In this document: positions 10,319 to 18,872 of the stretch, in pieces
Layout of the letters: the number at the start of each line of letters is the position of its first letter
How positions within the stretch are numbered: the stretch's first letter is position 1
Source: Candidatus Gastranaerophilales bacterium
GTDB lineage: Bacteria > Cyanobacteriota > Vampirovibrionia > Gastranaerophilales > Gastranaerophilaceae
Direction: 5' to 3'
DNA length: 50,514 nucleotides
NCBI GenBank assembly: GCA_944325095.1
Contig: CALUYV010000003.1
Coordinates: forward strand, 1 to 50,514
Program-made: the position numbers and the translations under genes
The notes under the pieces: generated by a model
What the model saw: the letters and a program-made list of their open reading frames with translations, nothing else
Told to the model about the DNA's origin: nothing
The model's database searches: none

Positions 10319-11680
10319 ATGTCTGATAGTGTTGAGTTAAAAAATTTTACGACGGTAAATTTTCTAAATTTTGCCTTGGGTTTTCTGGGATTGCAATTTG
10401 CCTGGCAAATGCGGATTGCGCTATCAGAACCTGTAACTTCGAGTTTAGGAGCATCTCCTCTGTTATATAGTTTAATCTGGCTTGCCGGGCCATTTTCGGG
10501 TATGGTTGTACAGCCGATTATCGGCGTGTTAAGCGACAATACAAAATCCAGATTTGGCAGAAGACGTCCATATTTGCTTATGGGTGCATTGATTACTGCT
10601 GTTGCTCTTTGGCTGTTCCCGCATTCAGCAGGAATATCTGATATTATCGGCAAAATTTTTCATGTTCATATGCCGGTTTGGGGCGGGTTATTTATTGCAG
10701 CAATTTTAATATGGATTATTGATGCCTGCATAAATATTGCGCAGGGTCCTTACAGGTCTTTAATTCCTGATATTGTGCCGCCGTCGCAGCACGCTCATGC
10801 AAATTCATATATCAGTCTGGCAATAGGTCTTGGTTCAGTCATTGCTATGGCGGTTGCTCCGACTTTGAAATTTGTGTTTAATTATCAGATGTCTATTTCC
10901 GCTCAATTTATAATGGCAGGTTTAGCGTTTGCACTTGCTATGATTTGGACTTGTTTAACCATTAAAGAAAAGAGTTCTTTAAATTCAGCCGAAGCTGATG
11001 TAAATACAAAAGAGGAGATTCAGAAGCAGTCATTCTGGGATTCTTTAAAAGACTTTTTCTTGTTATCTCCGGAAGTTAAGAAAATTTGTACTATGCAGTT
11101 TTTTACCTGGATTGGCATGATGTGTCTTTTGATATATTTTACCGCCTTTGCGATTCATACGGTTTACGGTATTCCGGATGATACAACAATAGAAATAGAA
11201 CAGGCTTTAAAAGATACTGCTCAGAATTACGCTTTAATTGGTCTTGCAATCTTTAATCTCATTTGTTTTTTGATTGCGGTTCCGATTGGTACTCTTGCCC
11301 ATAAATTCGGCAATAAGAAAGTTCATATAATTTCTTTATCCTCAATGATTCTGGCATATCTTGGACTGGCATTATTCTGTCATAATTCAATTGCTGTGTT
11401 ATGTTTTATGGCTTTATCCGGTATCGGCTGGGCAAGTGTTTCGGCACTTCCGTTTGCTATGCTTTCAAAATATATCAAACCGGGAACAGAAGGTTCAGTT
11501 ATGGGAATTTTTAATATATTTATCGCAGGTCCGCAGGTATTTGTCTGTACTCTTGTCGGCTGGATTATAAATATGGCGGCAATCAATGGCGGTATTAATC
11601 ACCATTACGAATATTCTTTTTATATTGGTGCCGTTTGTCTGCTGCTTGCTGTTCTGGCAACATTCTCAATAAAAGAATAA
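10319..11680 (+). CDS. MFS sugar transporter, SLC45/GPH-like
   Basis: 453 aa with about 12 hydrophobic segments. The N-terminal half carries QFAWQMRIAL and the loop 2-3 signature DNTKSRFGRRRPYLLMGA, typical of the SLC45/glycoside-pentoside-hexuronide:cation symporter branch of the major facilitator superfamily. Members import sucrose, maltose or other glycosides with H+ or Na+. A central cytoplasmic loop (around residues 218-245) separates the two six-helix bundles. GAGGAGA (about 10307-10313) is well placed for the ATG at 10319. The substrate cannot be told from sequence; no glycosidase lies next to it. It is monocistronic, with its own promoter and terminator. Confidence 0.88.
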   Translation: MSDSVELKNFTTVNFLNFALGFLGLQFAWQMRIALSEPVTSSLGASPLLYSLIWLAGPFSGMVVQPIIGVLSDNTKSRFGRRRPYLLMGALITAVALWLFPHSAGISDIIGKIFHVHMPVWGGLFIAAILIWIIDACINIAQGPYRSLIPDIVPPSQHAHANSYISLAIGLGSVIAMAVAPTLKFVFNYQMSISAQFIMAGLAFALAMIWTCLTIKEKSSLNSAEADVNTKEEIQKQSFWDSLKDFFLLSPEVKKICTMQFFTWIGMMCLLIYFTAFAIHTVYGIPDDTTIEIEQALKDTAQNYALIGLAIFNLICFLIAVPIGTLAHKFGNKKVHIISLSSMILAYLGLALFCHNSIAVLCFMALSGIGWASVSALPFAMLSKYIKPGTEGSVMGIFNIFIAGPQVFVCTLVGWIINMAAINGGINHHYEYSFYIGAVCLLLAVLATFSIKE

Positions 11681-11706
11681 ATTAAAGATATAATAAATCC
11701 ACAGTG

Positions 11707-11735
11707 AAAAGACCTTATTTTATAAGGTCTTTTTT
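11707..11735 (+). terminator. Rho-independent terminator after the MFS gene
   Basis: AAAAGACCTTA and TAAGGTCTTTT pair around a short T-rich loop, followed by further T residues. Confidence 0.9.
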
Positions 11736-11854
11736 GTAACAAAATATTAAAAATTTTTATAAAATTCGCAAAAAGTATCAAAAATATGTTTTAAAAAGAA
11801 TGTGTAATATTATACAAAAAGGTAGTATCTTTCTAACAAAAAGGAGTGTGTGTT

Positions 11855-12112
11855 ATGTTAAATGTGTCCGGTTTAAATGATACTGGCAAAAATGTTATTG
11901 CCCCGAATAGAAAACCCCAAACCCCGTATGATGCAATTGTTAAAAAAGTCCGGCAGCAACGTGCAATGGCCGAATTAAAAGAAATTGAAGCAATCCAACA
12001 AAAACCGAAAGAAGAAAGAACTTTTGCGGAAAATGTTAAACTGGCGTCATATCAACTGGATAGGACTCTGGCAGCATTAGATGAAATTCCAACCGTTATT
12101 TATGTCGCATAA
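11855..12112 (+). CDS. Unknown small protein, 85 aa
   Basis: The start is the ATG at 11855, 8 nt after AAGGAG (11841-11846); the in-frame GTG at 11846 overlaps the SD itself and is unlikely. The protein begins MLNVSGLNDTGKNVIAPNRK, a polar, possibly disordered stretch. It continues as a Lys/Glu/Gln-rich helix (VKKVRQQRAMAELKEIEAIQQKPKEER) and ends YVA. There is no membrane segment or known domain. A TATTAT-type box lies upstream (around 11810), and a hairpin follows the stop. The strong SD suggests an abundant protein; the role is unknown. Confidence 0.75.
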   Translation: MLNVSGLNDTGKNVIAPNRKPQTPYDAIVKKVRQQRAMAELKEIEAIQQKPKEERTFAENVKLASYQLDRTLAALDEIPTVIYVA

Positions 12113-12122
12113 ACATTGTCAT

Positions 12123-12151
12123 CAGGCAGGGAATCAATGATTTTCTGCCTG
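12123..12151. terminator. Hairpin between convergent genes
   Basis: CAGGCAG (12123-12129) and CTGCCTG (12145-12151) flank a partly paired interior; a T-rich stretch (12154-12166) follows on the plus strand. It probably terminates the 85-aa gene before recF. Confidence 0.6.
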
Positions 12152-12166
12152 TGATTTTATCTTTTT

Positions 12167-13279
12167 TTAGATACAGGTGCCGTTATCAATTTTATATATT
12201 TGAACATCTTTTAAAAATTCATCTTCAAAAAGAATTGTATCTACGGAAGTGATAATAGTCTGAGTTTGCGGATTGATAGATTTTAGCAGATAGTTTTGTC
12301 TGATGTCGTCAAGTTCTGCCAGTACATCATCAAGCAGCAGCACCGGTTCTTCTCCTGTTTTTTGCGTAATTATATCAAGTTCGGATAACTTCAATGAAAG
12401 GACAATGGTTCTTTGCTGACCCTGTGATGCAAATTTTGTTGCCTCTTGATTATTGATATAAAAAATTATGTCATCTCTGTGCGGGCCGACGCAGGATTGG
12501 CAGCGGCGGATTTCTTCATCCATTCTTTCTGTTAAGGACAAATGAAATTTGTCTTTTATTTGTTCTATATCTTCGGTTTCTGAATTTGCGCCGAGAAAAC
12601 TGCAGTCATACATAATTGAAAGGTTTTCGGTTTCGCTGATTGTTTTGTGTTTTGAAAGTGCTATTTTTTCAATTTCTTTAAGGTATTTTTTTCTGATATA
12701 GATAAGATTGCTTCCCGTTATTGATAATTGGTCGTTATATACATCAAGCAAATCTTTATCCATAGTGCCTGCTTTTGCGCAGGCTTTAAGAAAGTTATTT
12801 TTTTGAATGCGAATTTTTTCGTATTTAGTGAGTCTGTCGTCATACGCAGGATAAATTTGTGAAATCGCTCTGTCAAGCCAATCTCTTCTGTCCTGCGGGG
12901 TGCCTCTCAGTAACAGCAGGTCGGAAGAGGCAAAAAGAACTGTTTTTAAAACTGATTTGAAGTCTTTTATTGTTGATTTAACATTATTGAGTTTTGCTTC
13001 CCTTTTTTTATCTTGCGTATAGTTGTATGACATTGAAATATCAGTGTTTGCTTTAATAATATCGGCCTCAATCCTGAAATAATCTTTTTCAAAATTAATA
13101 AGTTCTGTTATATTTGATGTTCTCGGGGTTTTGAGTGTTGACAGGAAGCAGATGCTTTCCAGAATGTTTGTTTTCCCCTGAGCATTTTTTCCTATGATAA
13201 GAACTTTCATTTTGTCAAAGTTCAAAAAAAGGTCTGTGCAGTTTCTGTAATTTGTTAATTTCAAATCAGTTAATTTCAT
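12167..13279 (-). CDS. recF: DNA replication/repair protein RecF
   Basis: 370 aa from the ATG at 13279, the usual RecF start (MKLTDLKLTNYRNC); an in-frame TTG at 13297 is less likely. RecF is an SMC-like ATPase that, with RecO and RecR, loads RecA at single-strand gaps. Visible are Walker A GKNAQGKTNILES (about residues 31-43), the RecF block LLLRGTPQDRRDWLDRAI, the signature region FASQGQQRTIVLSLKLSE and Walker B LLLDDVLAELDDIR. In many bacteria recF lies beside dnaA and dnaN; here it is isolated and about 31 kb from dnaA. There is no SD; TATAAT lies exactly 6 nt upstream of the ATG. Confidence 0.95.
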   Translation of the reverse strand: MKLTDLKLTNYRNCTDLFLNFDKMKVLIIGKNAQGKTNILESICFLSTLKTPRTSNITELINFEKDYFRIEADIIKANTDISMSYNYTQDKKREAKLNNVKSTIKDFKSVLKTVLFASSDLLLLRGTPQDRRDWLDRAISQIYPAYDDRLTKYEKIRIQKNNFLKACAKAGTMDKDLLDVYNDQLSITGSNLIYIRKKYLKEIEKIALSKHKTISETENLSIMYDCSFLGANSETEDIEQIKDKFHLSLTERMDEEIRRCQSCVGPHRDDIIFYINNQEATKFASQGQQRTIVLSLKLSELDIITQKTGEEPVLLLDDVLAELDDIRQNYLLKSINPQTQTIITSVDTILFEDEFLKDVQIYKIDNGTCI

Positions 13280-13285
13280 AAAAAG

Positions 13286-13291
13286 ATTATA
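13286..13291 (-). promoter_or_regulatory. -10 box placed for a leaderless recF transcript
   Basis: Read on the minus strand, a perfect TATAAT is followed by 6 nt (CTTTTT) and the recF ATG. The corresponding -35 region is weak. The divergent promoter at 13320-13348 serves the opposite strand. Confidence 0.5.
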
Positions 13292-13319
13292 CTTCAAACA
13301 AAGGATTTTTATTGATATA

Positions 13320-13348
13320 TAGACATTATTGGAAATTTATTGTATAAT
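13320..13348 (+). promoter_or_regulatory. Promoter of the 83-aa/pilT operon
   Basis: TAGACA (one mismatch to TTGACA), a 17-bp spacer and a perfect TATAAT (13343-13348) predict a start near 13355, about 36 nt before the ATG at 13391. Confidence 0.7.
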
Positions 13349-13390
13349 CAAGTATATTAAGTAAGTAGAACAAGAAGGGCTTTATTAGAT

Positions 13391-13642
13391 ATGTTACCGG
13401 TTATAACAGAAGATATTGCGACGACTGCATTCGCAGAAATATTTGAAGATATGCCTGCATGGCGAAAGAGAATGATACATTATATCAAAGATGAAAATCC
13501 GGAAATTAATTCGGCAATTATTGAAGCAGCCAACAAAACCAATCTTGATCCAAAAGCGGTTGCGCTTGGCGCATATATGGTTTATCTGCTGATAGAAATG
13601 GCTGCGGATGATAGTGATGCTATTATGAAATATACAGAATAG
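13391..13642 (+). CDS. Unknown protein upstream of pilT, 83 aa
   Basis: First gene after a strong promoter, with AAGGG upstream of the ATG. The short acidic protein begins MLPVITEDIATTAFAEIFEDMPAW and ends YLLIEMAADDSDAIMKYTE. It contains one moderately hydrophobic segment (AVALGAYMVYLLIEMAA) that could be a buried helix or a membrane helix. I do not recognise the family. Only 15 bp separate it from pilT, so the two are surely co-transcribed, and a link to pilus retraction or its regulation is a reasonable inference. Confidence 0.75.
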   Translation: MLPVITEDIATTAFAEIFEDMPAWRKRMIHYIKDENPEINSAIIEAANKTNLDPKAVALGAYMVYLLIEMAADDSDAIMKYTE

Positions 13643-13657
13643 GTTGGAGATTATAAT

Positions 13658-14725
13658 ATGGTTATTGAAGATTTATTAAATGAGTTAAAAGAAAGAGGCG
13701 GCTCCGATTTACATATATCCAGCCAATTGCCACCTGTCGGACGTATAGATGGTAAGTTGGTTCGTTTTGATTATGAGCCTTTGACAGCAGAAGATGTAGA
13801 ACAACTTTTGTTCCCTATGCTTTCAAATGAACAAAGACGTCGTCTTGAACAGGAGTGGGAACTCGATTTCTCATACGGTGTAGAAGGAATCGGCCGTTTC
13901 AGGGTTAACTTTTATAAAGATAAAGGTGCTTATGCAGCTGCATTCAGAACGATTGCAACAACTGCACCTCAACTCGAAGATTTAGGCATGCCGCCAATTG
14001 TTACAACAATAGCGGAAAAGCCAAGAGGTCTTATTCTTGTAACAGGGCCTACCGGTTCCGGTAAATCTACAACTCTTGCTGCTATGATTGACTATATCAA
14101 CAGAACTCGGGCAGAACATATTTTGACAATTGAGGACCCTGTCGAATTTGTCCATTCTTCCAAAAACTCTATTATTCACCAGAGAGAGTTGGGTATGGAT
14201 ACAAGATCATTTGCAAATGCTCTGAAGTCTGCTTTACGTGAAGACCCTGATATTATTCTGGTCGGTGAAATGCGTGACCATGAAACTATCGCTCTTGCAT
14301 TGACTGCAGCAGAAACAGGTCACCTTGTGTTCGGAACACTTCACACCTCTTCTGCGGCACAAACCATTGACCGTATTATTGACGTATTTCCGGAAGGTCA
14401 GCAGCAGCAAATTCGTGTTCAGTTGGCGAACTCTCTTGTTGCGGTATTTTCACAAACACTGCTTCCAAGACGTCAGCCTGATGGTTCTAAAAAAGGCCGT
14501 ATTATGGCTCAGGAAATCATGGTTGTTACACCGGCTATTGCGAACCTGATTCGTGAAGCAAAAGCGGCTCAGATTTATTCTACAATTCAAACAAGTTCCG
14601 GTTCCGGTATGCAGACTCTTGAATCTGCTCTTGCTGATTTATTCAAAAAAGGTCTGGTTACAATTGAAGATGCTGTTTCAAAATCTTCAAAACCGGCAGA
14701 ATTAAAGCGATTAATTCAAGGCTAG
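13658..14725 (+). CDS. pilT: Type IV pilus retraction ATPase PilT
   Basis: 355 aa, normal for PilT. This cytoplasmic hexameric ATPase depolymerises type IV pili and powers twitching and DNA uptake. In order: the N-terminal PilT block GSDLHISSQLPPVGRIDGKL, Walker A GPTGSGKSTTLAAMIDY (about residues 129-145), the Asp box TIEDPVEFVH, Walker B EDPDIILVGEMRD, and the His box TGHLVFGTLHTSSA followed by DRIIDVFP and QQQIR. The preserved HTSSA and GEMRD blocks favour PilT over the assembly ATPase PilB, as does the short length. It lies between an 83-aa unknown and a membrane protein; other pilus genes are not in view. Confidence 0.95.
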   Translation: MVIEDLLNELKERGGSDLHISSQLPPVGRIDGKLVRFDYEPLTAEDVEQLLFPMLSNEQRRRLEQEWELDFSYGVEGIGRFRVNFYKDKGAYAAAFRTIATTAPQLEDLGMPPIVTTIAEKPRGLILVTGPTGSGKSTTLAAMIDYINRTRAEHILTIEDPVEFVHSSKNSIIHQRELGMDTRSFANALKSALREDPDIILVGEMRDHETIALALTAAETGHLVFGTLHTSSAAQTIDRIIDVFPEGQQQQIRVQLANSLVAVFSQTLLPRRQPDGSKKGRIMAQEIMVVTPAIANLIREAKAAQIYSTIQTSSGSGMQTLESALADLFKKGLVTIEDAVSKSSKPAELKRLIQG

Positions 14726-14756
14726 TTACTCACAGTTAAAATTATAAGGAGGTTTT

Positions 14757-15584
14757 ATGGCTTCAATGATAGATGCATACCGTGATGCATTTAGCGAGGA
14801 TTTTGCGTATTTAAAATTTGTATTATTTGCAATTCCGGTATATTTTGTTTTTCATTTTTATTCTATCGGACAAATTGCAATGTTCAATACTTTTGCACCT
14901 ATCCTTGGAATACTGATATTCGGGCTGTTTACACAGGCGATATATAATGTAAAAGCAAACAGAAAAGAAGTTTTGACAATTAATCCTATTGAATTTATCT
15001 TTGGTTTAATAAAGACTCTTGTGGTTATGGTGCCGAATCTTTTGATTTTTGGTACTATAGGTTATTATGTGACCAGATATAATTTCCCTGTTCAAGGAGT
15101 TCCGCATTTCAATGATATTTTCCATATTATTGTTTGGTTTATTTGCGGTTCTATCATTTTAACTTCATATCTTGCATTTGCAAAATTCCAGTCAATAAAA
15201 CAGGGATTTAATTATAAAGTTATTTTTGAATCATGTGCTGATGTATTTTTACAATTGTTATTTATGATTCCTCAGTTAGCGATTGTAAACCTGCTGCTTG
15301 TCGGGCCGGTTGCGTATTTATATTTCTTTTTCAAGGTTCCGTTTGAGCACTGGACTTTTGCGGCATACTGCTCTTGTGTATTTGTTATAAATATTTCCGT
15401 ACTGGGTAATTATTTTGCACAAATCTCAACAGAGCATGTAAAAGGTGATGATTCAGAATATCAGTTTAATACATCATTTGGCGATGTAACAGGCGATTCG
15501 GTTGATGTGAATTTCCAGCGCAATGTTATGAATACCATTGTTAATAATATTAAAAAAGATAATAACTTTAATAACAAGAAATAA
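14757..15584 (+). CDS. Unknown polytopic membrane protein, 275 aa
   Basis: AAGGAGG lies 4 nt before the ATG, and the gene follows pilT by 31 bp, so it is probably in the same operon. About six hydrophobic segments are visible (for example LKFVLFAIPVYFVFHFYSIG near residue 20, VMVPNLLIFGTIGYYV near 92, IVWFICGSIILTSYLAFA near 128, and two long ones between 160 and 222). The C-terminal ~50 residues are polar and Asn-rich (NTIVNNIKKDNNFNNKK). It resembles the general layout of the 312-aa protein at 17880 (helices, soluble tail), but no sequence identity is evident by eye. Function is unknown; the neighbour hints at envelope or pilus biology. Confidence 0.8.
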   Translation: MASMIDAYRDAFSEDFAYLKFVLFAIPVYFVFHFYSIGQIAMFNTFAPILGILIFGLFTQAIYNVKANRKEVLTINPIEFIFGLIKTLVVMVPNLLIFGTIGYYVTRYNFPVQGVPHFNDIFHIIVWFICGSIILTSYLAFAKFQSIKQGFNYKVIFESCADVFLQLLFMIPQLAIVNLLLVGPVAYLYFFFKVPFEHWTFAAYCSCVFVINISVLGNYFAQISTEHVKGDDSEYQFNTSFGDVTGDSVDVNFQRNVMNTIVNNIKKDNNFNNKK

Positions 15585-15601
15585 ATTTTGTAAATCCATT
15601 T

Positions 15602-15637
15602 AAAAAGAGGTTTCATAATAAAATGAAACCTCTTTTT
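15602..15637. terminator. Bidirectional terminator
   Basis: A perfect 15-bp stem (AAAAAGAGGTTTCAT / ATGAAACCTCTTTTT) with loop AATAAA carries T-runs on both strands. It serves both the membrane protein gene and the convergent uvrB. Confidence 0.92.
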
Positions 15638-17626
15638 TTAATCTTTCATTTCTCTGAGTTTTTTTAATTGATCTCTAATCTGGGCAGCTCTTTCAAAATC
15701 AAGGATTTTTGCTGCTTTGTGCATATCTTTTTCGAGTTTGTCAATGAGTTTTGGAAGATCTTTCTTTTCTATTCCGAGGTCTATCATTTCTTCTGCAACA
15801 ATATCTTCTAAATCTCTGTAACTTGCAACAAGTGATAGCAGATTGTTTTCAATCGGTTTTTTAATTGTCTGCGGGATTATGTTGTATTTTTTGTTAAATT
15901 CAATCTGGAGTTTGCGCCGACGTTCTGTTTCTTTAATTGCTTTTTCCATTGATTCCGTGATTTTGTCGGCATACATAATGACTTCCCCGCAGGCATTTCT
16001 TGCTGCACGTCCTATCGTCTGGATTAAACTTGTATCAGACCGCAAAAAGCCTTCTTTATCCGCATCCATAATTGCGACAAGCGAAACTTCAGGGATATCA
16101 AGTCCTTCTCTCAGCAAGTTTACTCCGATTAGGACATCAAATTCTCCGAGCCGCAAATCTCTCAAAATTTCTACTCTTTCAATTGATTTTATTTCACTGT
16201 GCAGATATCGTACCCGTATTCCTTCCTGTATAAAAAAGTCCGTCAAATCTTCGGCCATCCGTTTGGTTAGTGTTGTTATCAGGATACGTTCATCTTTTTG
16301 CGCACGTTTTTTTATTTCGTTTTTCAAGTCCGGAATTTGCGAATCAATAGGACGCACTGATATTTTAGGGTCTAAAAGTCCTGTCGGGCGGATAATCTGT
16401 TCAACAATCTGCTGTGAGTTGTTTCTTTCAAATTCTGCAGGTGTTGCTGATATATAGATTTTTTGTCCGACTTTTTTATAAAATTCTTCATTTGTCAAAG
16501 GTCTGTTATCTTTTGCACAAGGCAGCCTGAAACCGTAATCAACAAGGACACTTTTTCTTGCGGCATCACCGTGGCTCATACCTTTGATTTGAGGAAGAGT
16601 AACATGCGATTCATCAATAACGGTCAAAAAATCCTTTGGAAAATAATCCAGAAGTGTTGCAGGTGCTGAACCTTTCGGGCGTCTTTCGATTATTCTGGAG
16701 TAGTTTTCAATTCCTGTACAATACCCCATTTCCTTAATCATTTCTATATCGTATTTGACTCTTTGTTCAAGCCGCTGTGCTTCTAACAGTTTATTTTCAT
16801 TGTTGAGTTCAACAAGTCTTTGCTGAAGTTCCTGCTTAATTAAATCTATTGTTTCATCAACATTATCATCATCTGACAGATAATGTACAGCAGGATATAT
16901 TACAACGGATTTCGGGGTTTCTATTATCTCTCCTGAAACATTGTCAATTTTTACGATTTTTTCAATCTCATCTCCCCAGAAATAAAATCTCGTGATTATT
17001 TTTTCATAAGCGGGCATAATTTCGACAATATCCCCTCTTGCCCTGAAAGTTGAACATTTTAATTCTAAATCATTTCTTTCATATCTTACACTGACAAAAT
17101 ATTTAAGCAGGTCATCTCTGTCTATGTTATCCCCTACTTTTATTTCAGCAGAACCTTTGAAGTAGTTTTCCGGAAGTCCCAGACCGTATATGCAGCTGAC
17201 TGAAGATACAACAATGACATCATTTCTTTCATACAGGCTTCTTGTTGTATTGTGGCGCAGTCTGTCTATTTCTTCATTTATTGAAGAGGATTTTTCTATA
17301 TAGGTGTCTGTTCGCGGAATGTAGGCTTCCGGCTGATAATAGTCATAATAACTTATGAAGTATTCAACCGCATTATCAGGGAACAGTTCTTTAAATTCGT
17401 TGTATAACTGGGCGGCAAGAGTTTTGTTATGCGCAATTATAAGTGTCGGTTTTTGTATTTGTTCTATAACATTTGCGATTGTAAAAGTTTTCCCCGATCC
17501 GGTTATTCCAAGAAGAGTTTGTGTGTCATATCCTTTTATTAAGCCGTCTGTTAACTGTTCTATTGCTTTTGGCTGATCTCCTGCGGGTCTGTATTTAGAG
17601 TGTATTTTAAATTTCCGGTATTCCAT
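15638..17626 (-). CDS. uvrB: Excinuclease ABC subunit B
   Basis: 662 aa, full length. UvrB is the damage-verification helicase of nucleotide excision repair, working with UvrA and UvrC. Present are Walker A LLGITGSGKTFTIANV (about residues 38-53), the beta-hairpin YYDYYQPEAYIPRTDTYIEK that inserts between strands, Walker B TVIDESHVTLPQ, helicase block GVNLLREGLDIPEVSLVAI with QTIGRAARN, and the C-terminal UVR domain (LEKDMHKAAKILDFERAAQIRD) that contacts UvrC. The start at 17626 has no SD; TAAAAT lies 7 nt upstream, again compatible with a very short or absent leader. Confidence 0.97.
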   Translation of the reverse strand: MEYRKFKIHSKYRPAGDQPKAIEQLTDGLIKGYDTQTLLGITGSGKTFTIANVIEQIQKPTLIIAHNKTLAAQLYNEFKELFPDNAVEYFISYYDYYQPEAYIPRTDTYIEKSSSINEEIDRLRHNTTRSLYERNDVIVVSSVSCIYGLGLPENYFKGSAEIKVGDNIDRDDLLKYFVSVRYERNDLELKCSTFRARGDIVEIMPAYEKIITRFYFWGDEIEKIVKIDNVSGEIIETPKSVVIYPAVHYLSDDDNVDETIDLIKQELQQRLVELNNENKLLEAQRLEQRVKYDIEMIKEMGYCTGIENYSRIIERRPKGSAPATLLDYFPKDFLTVIDESHVTLPQIKGMSHGDAARKSVLVDYGFRLPCAKDNRPLTNEEFYKKVGQKIYISATPAEFERNNSQQIVEQIIRPTGLLDPKISVRPIDSQIPDLKNEIKKRAQKDERILITTLTKRMAEDLTDFFIQEGIRVRYLHSEIKSIERVEILRDLRLGEFDVLIGVNLLREGLDIPEVSLVAIMDADKEGFLRSDTSLIQTIGRAARNACGEVIMYADKITESMEKAIKETERRRKLQIEFNKKYNIIPQTIKKPIENNLLSLVASYRDLEDIVAEEMIDLGIEKKDLPKLIDKLEKDMHKAAKILDFERAAQIRDQLKKLREMKD

Positions 17627-17769
17627 ATCAGATATTTTAATACAAAATAGTTTTTCTTGTATTCTATTTTTGATTTTGTAATGTAACCTTTTGTAAATTT
17701 CATTAAAGTTTTTTTCGATTTAACCGATATGTGTATTATGTACAATTTATATTGCGAGGTGTAGATATT

Positions 17770-17847
17770 ATGATTATTAGAATTGCCAGAATTATCAGAC
17801 AAATTTTCGGTTTTCCTAAATTTGTGAAAGAATATGTAAGATACTAG
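17770..17847 (+). CDS. Possible 25-aa cationic peptide
   Basis: A 26-codon ORF (ATG 17770, TAG 17845-17847) lies in the 253-bp gap between uvrB and the membrane protein. GAGGTG (17756-17761) lies 8 nt before the ATG, a convincing ribosome site. The peptide begins MIIRIARIIRQIFGF and ends VKEYVRY; it alternates Ile/Phe with Arg/Lys and would form an amphipathic cationic helix. It precedes the membrane protein by 32 bp and could be its leader peptide, a small membrane peptide or a toxin-like peptide. It could also be chance, although the SD argues against that. Confidence 0.5.
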   Translation: MIIRIARIIRQIFGFPKFVKEYVRY

Positions 17848-17879
17848 ATTAGATAAGAATTTTTTAGAAAGGATTGGTT

Positions 17880-18818
17880 ATGGAGAAAGTATTAGAAAAG
17901 TTTAAAGCACTATATCAGGGTGAAGAGCGGCTTAAGCGGCACAGTATGCTTTTGCTGCTGCTTTTAATCCCTTCAATAGCGGCAGGAATATCAGGTGTTA
18001 TTGATAAAGAGGTTCCGAAAGAAATCCTTATTCCAGCACTGCTTCTTATGTTAATATTTATGCTTTTATCAATTATTCCGGGAATCTTTTATTTAGGGTT
18101 CTGGGTTGATTTCAGCAGAAGCAGAATAATGTCAAAAGTCGGGCTGCCTAAATTGACTTTAGGTTCGTTTGTAAAAGGTTTAAAGGTATTGCCTTTATTT
18201 ATTGTCTGGGGCTTATATGGTTTAATTATTGGCGGTATTATTCTTATTATACCTGTTATTCCGCTTATTTCCCTTATATCCTCCGGAAATCAGGGTGATA
18301 TTGGTGTAGTCGGCAGTATTATTCTGTTTTTTATATTATTTATAATTTTGTATTTGTTAGTATTAATTCTATATTTAATTTTGGCACCGTTTTTCAACTA
18401 TATATACCTGTCTTTTATTGAAGATTTTGTATATAGACCGGAATATTTTAACCCGATGACACTTGTTTATTATATGAAAATGGTGTTTAAAGACACAATG
18501 CTTGTAATGCTGAAGTTTTTACTGGCTGCAATTATTATAAATACGGTTGTTCAAATTGTATTGGCACTTGTAATAGTATTTGCATCAATTGCAGCAGGTG
18601 TCTGCGGTGCAATGTCATCAGGAGATTCTGAAAATATTATTACACCGGTTACATTAATAATACTTCTGCCTGCCACTACACTGGCAACTATGGTGCAGTA
18701 TTATGTATGTGCAATGATAGGACTTGCTTCTTCGGATGCTTATGTAGATATTTATAAAGAACAAATAAGGCTGCCGGATCCTGCAGAAAATAATAACAGC
18801 GAAACGACAGAAGAATAA
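17880..18818 (+). CDS. Unknown polytopic membrane protein, 312 aa
   Basis: The start is the ATG at 17880, with AAAGGA (17868-17873) 6 nt upstream; an in-frame TTG at 17874 is rejected. After a short basic N-terminus come about six long, Ile/Leu-rich membrane segments (for example MLLLLLLIPSIAAGISGV, a Gly/Ile/Pro-rich pair around residues 105-130, and FILFIILYLLVLILYLILAPFF near 158). A conserved-looking loop EDFVYRPEYFNPMTLVYYMKMVFKD lies between helices. The overall pattern is reminiscent of DUF4013-type membrane proteins, a tentative match from memory. The tail is acidic. A terminator follows. Function is unknown. Confidence 0.82.
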   Translation: MEKVLEKFKALYQGEERLKRHSMLLLLLLIPSIAAGISGVIDKEVPKEILIPALLLMLIFMLLSIIPGIFYLGFWVDFSRSRIMSKVGLPKLTLGSFVKGLKVLPLFIVWGLYGLIIGGIILIIPVIPLISLISSGNQGDIGVVGSIILFFILFIILYLLVLILYLILAPFFNYIYLSFIEDFVYRPEYFNPMTLVYYMKMVFKDTMLVMLKFLLAAIIINTVVQIVLALVIVFASIAAGVCGAMSSGDSENIITPVTLIILLPATTLATMVQYYVCAMIGLASSDAYVDIYKEQIRLPDPAENNNSETTEE

Positions 18819-18843
18819 TCTTTATTTCCCCTTAAGTTTTATC

Positions 18844-18872
18844 CCCGGAAACAATGTTTTCCGGGATTTTTT
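18844..18872 (+). terminator. Rho-independent terminator
   Basis: CCCGGAAA and TTTCCGGG form an 8-bp stem with a 6-nt loop, followed by eight T. It ends the membrane protein gene just before the convergent stop at 18872. Confidence 0.88.

Noticed and set aside
10303-10326. Seven-codon leader ORF (MRGDFYV) overlapping the MFS start
   Set aside because: The predicted transcription start near 10292 removes most of its ribosome site, and GAGGAGA already serves the MFS ATG; chance overlap is more likely.
13658-14725. Assembly ATPase PilB or secretion ATPase GspE
   Set aside because: The length of 355 aa, the PilT-type N-terminus and the GEMRD and HTSSA blocks favour PilT.
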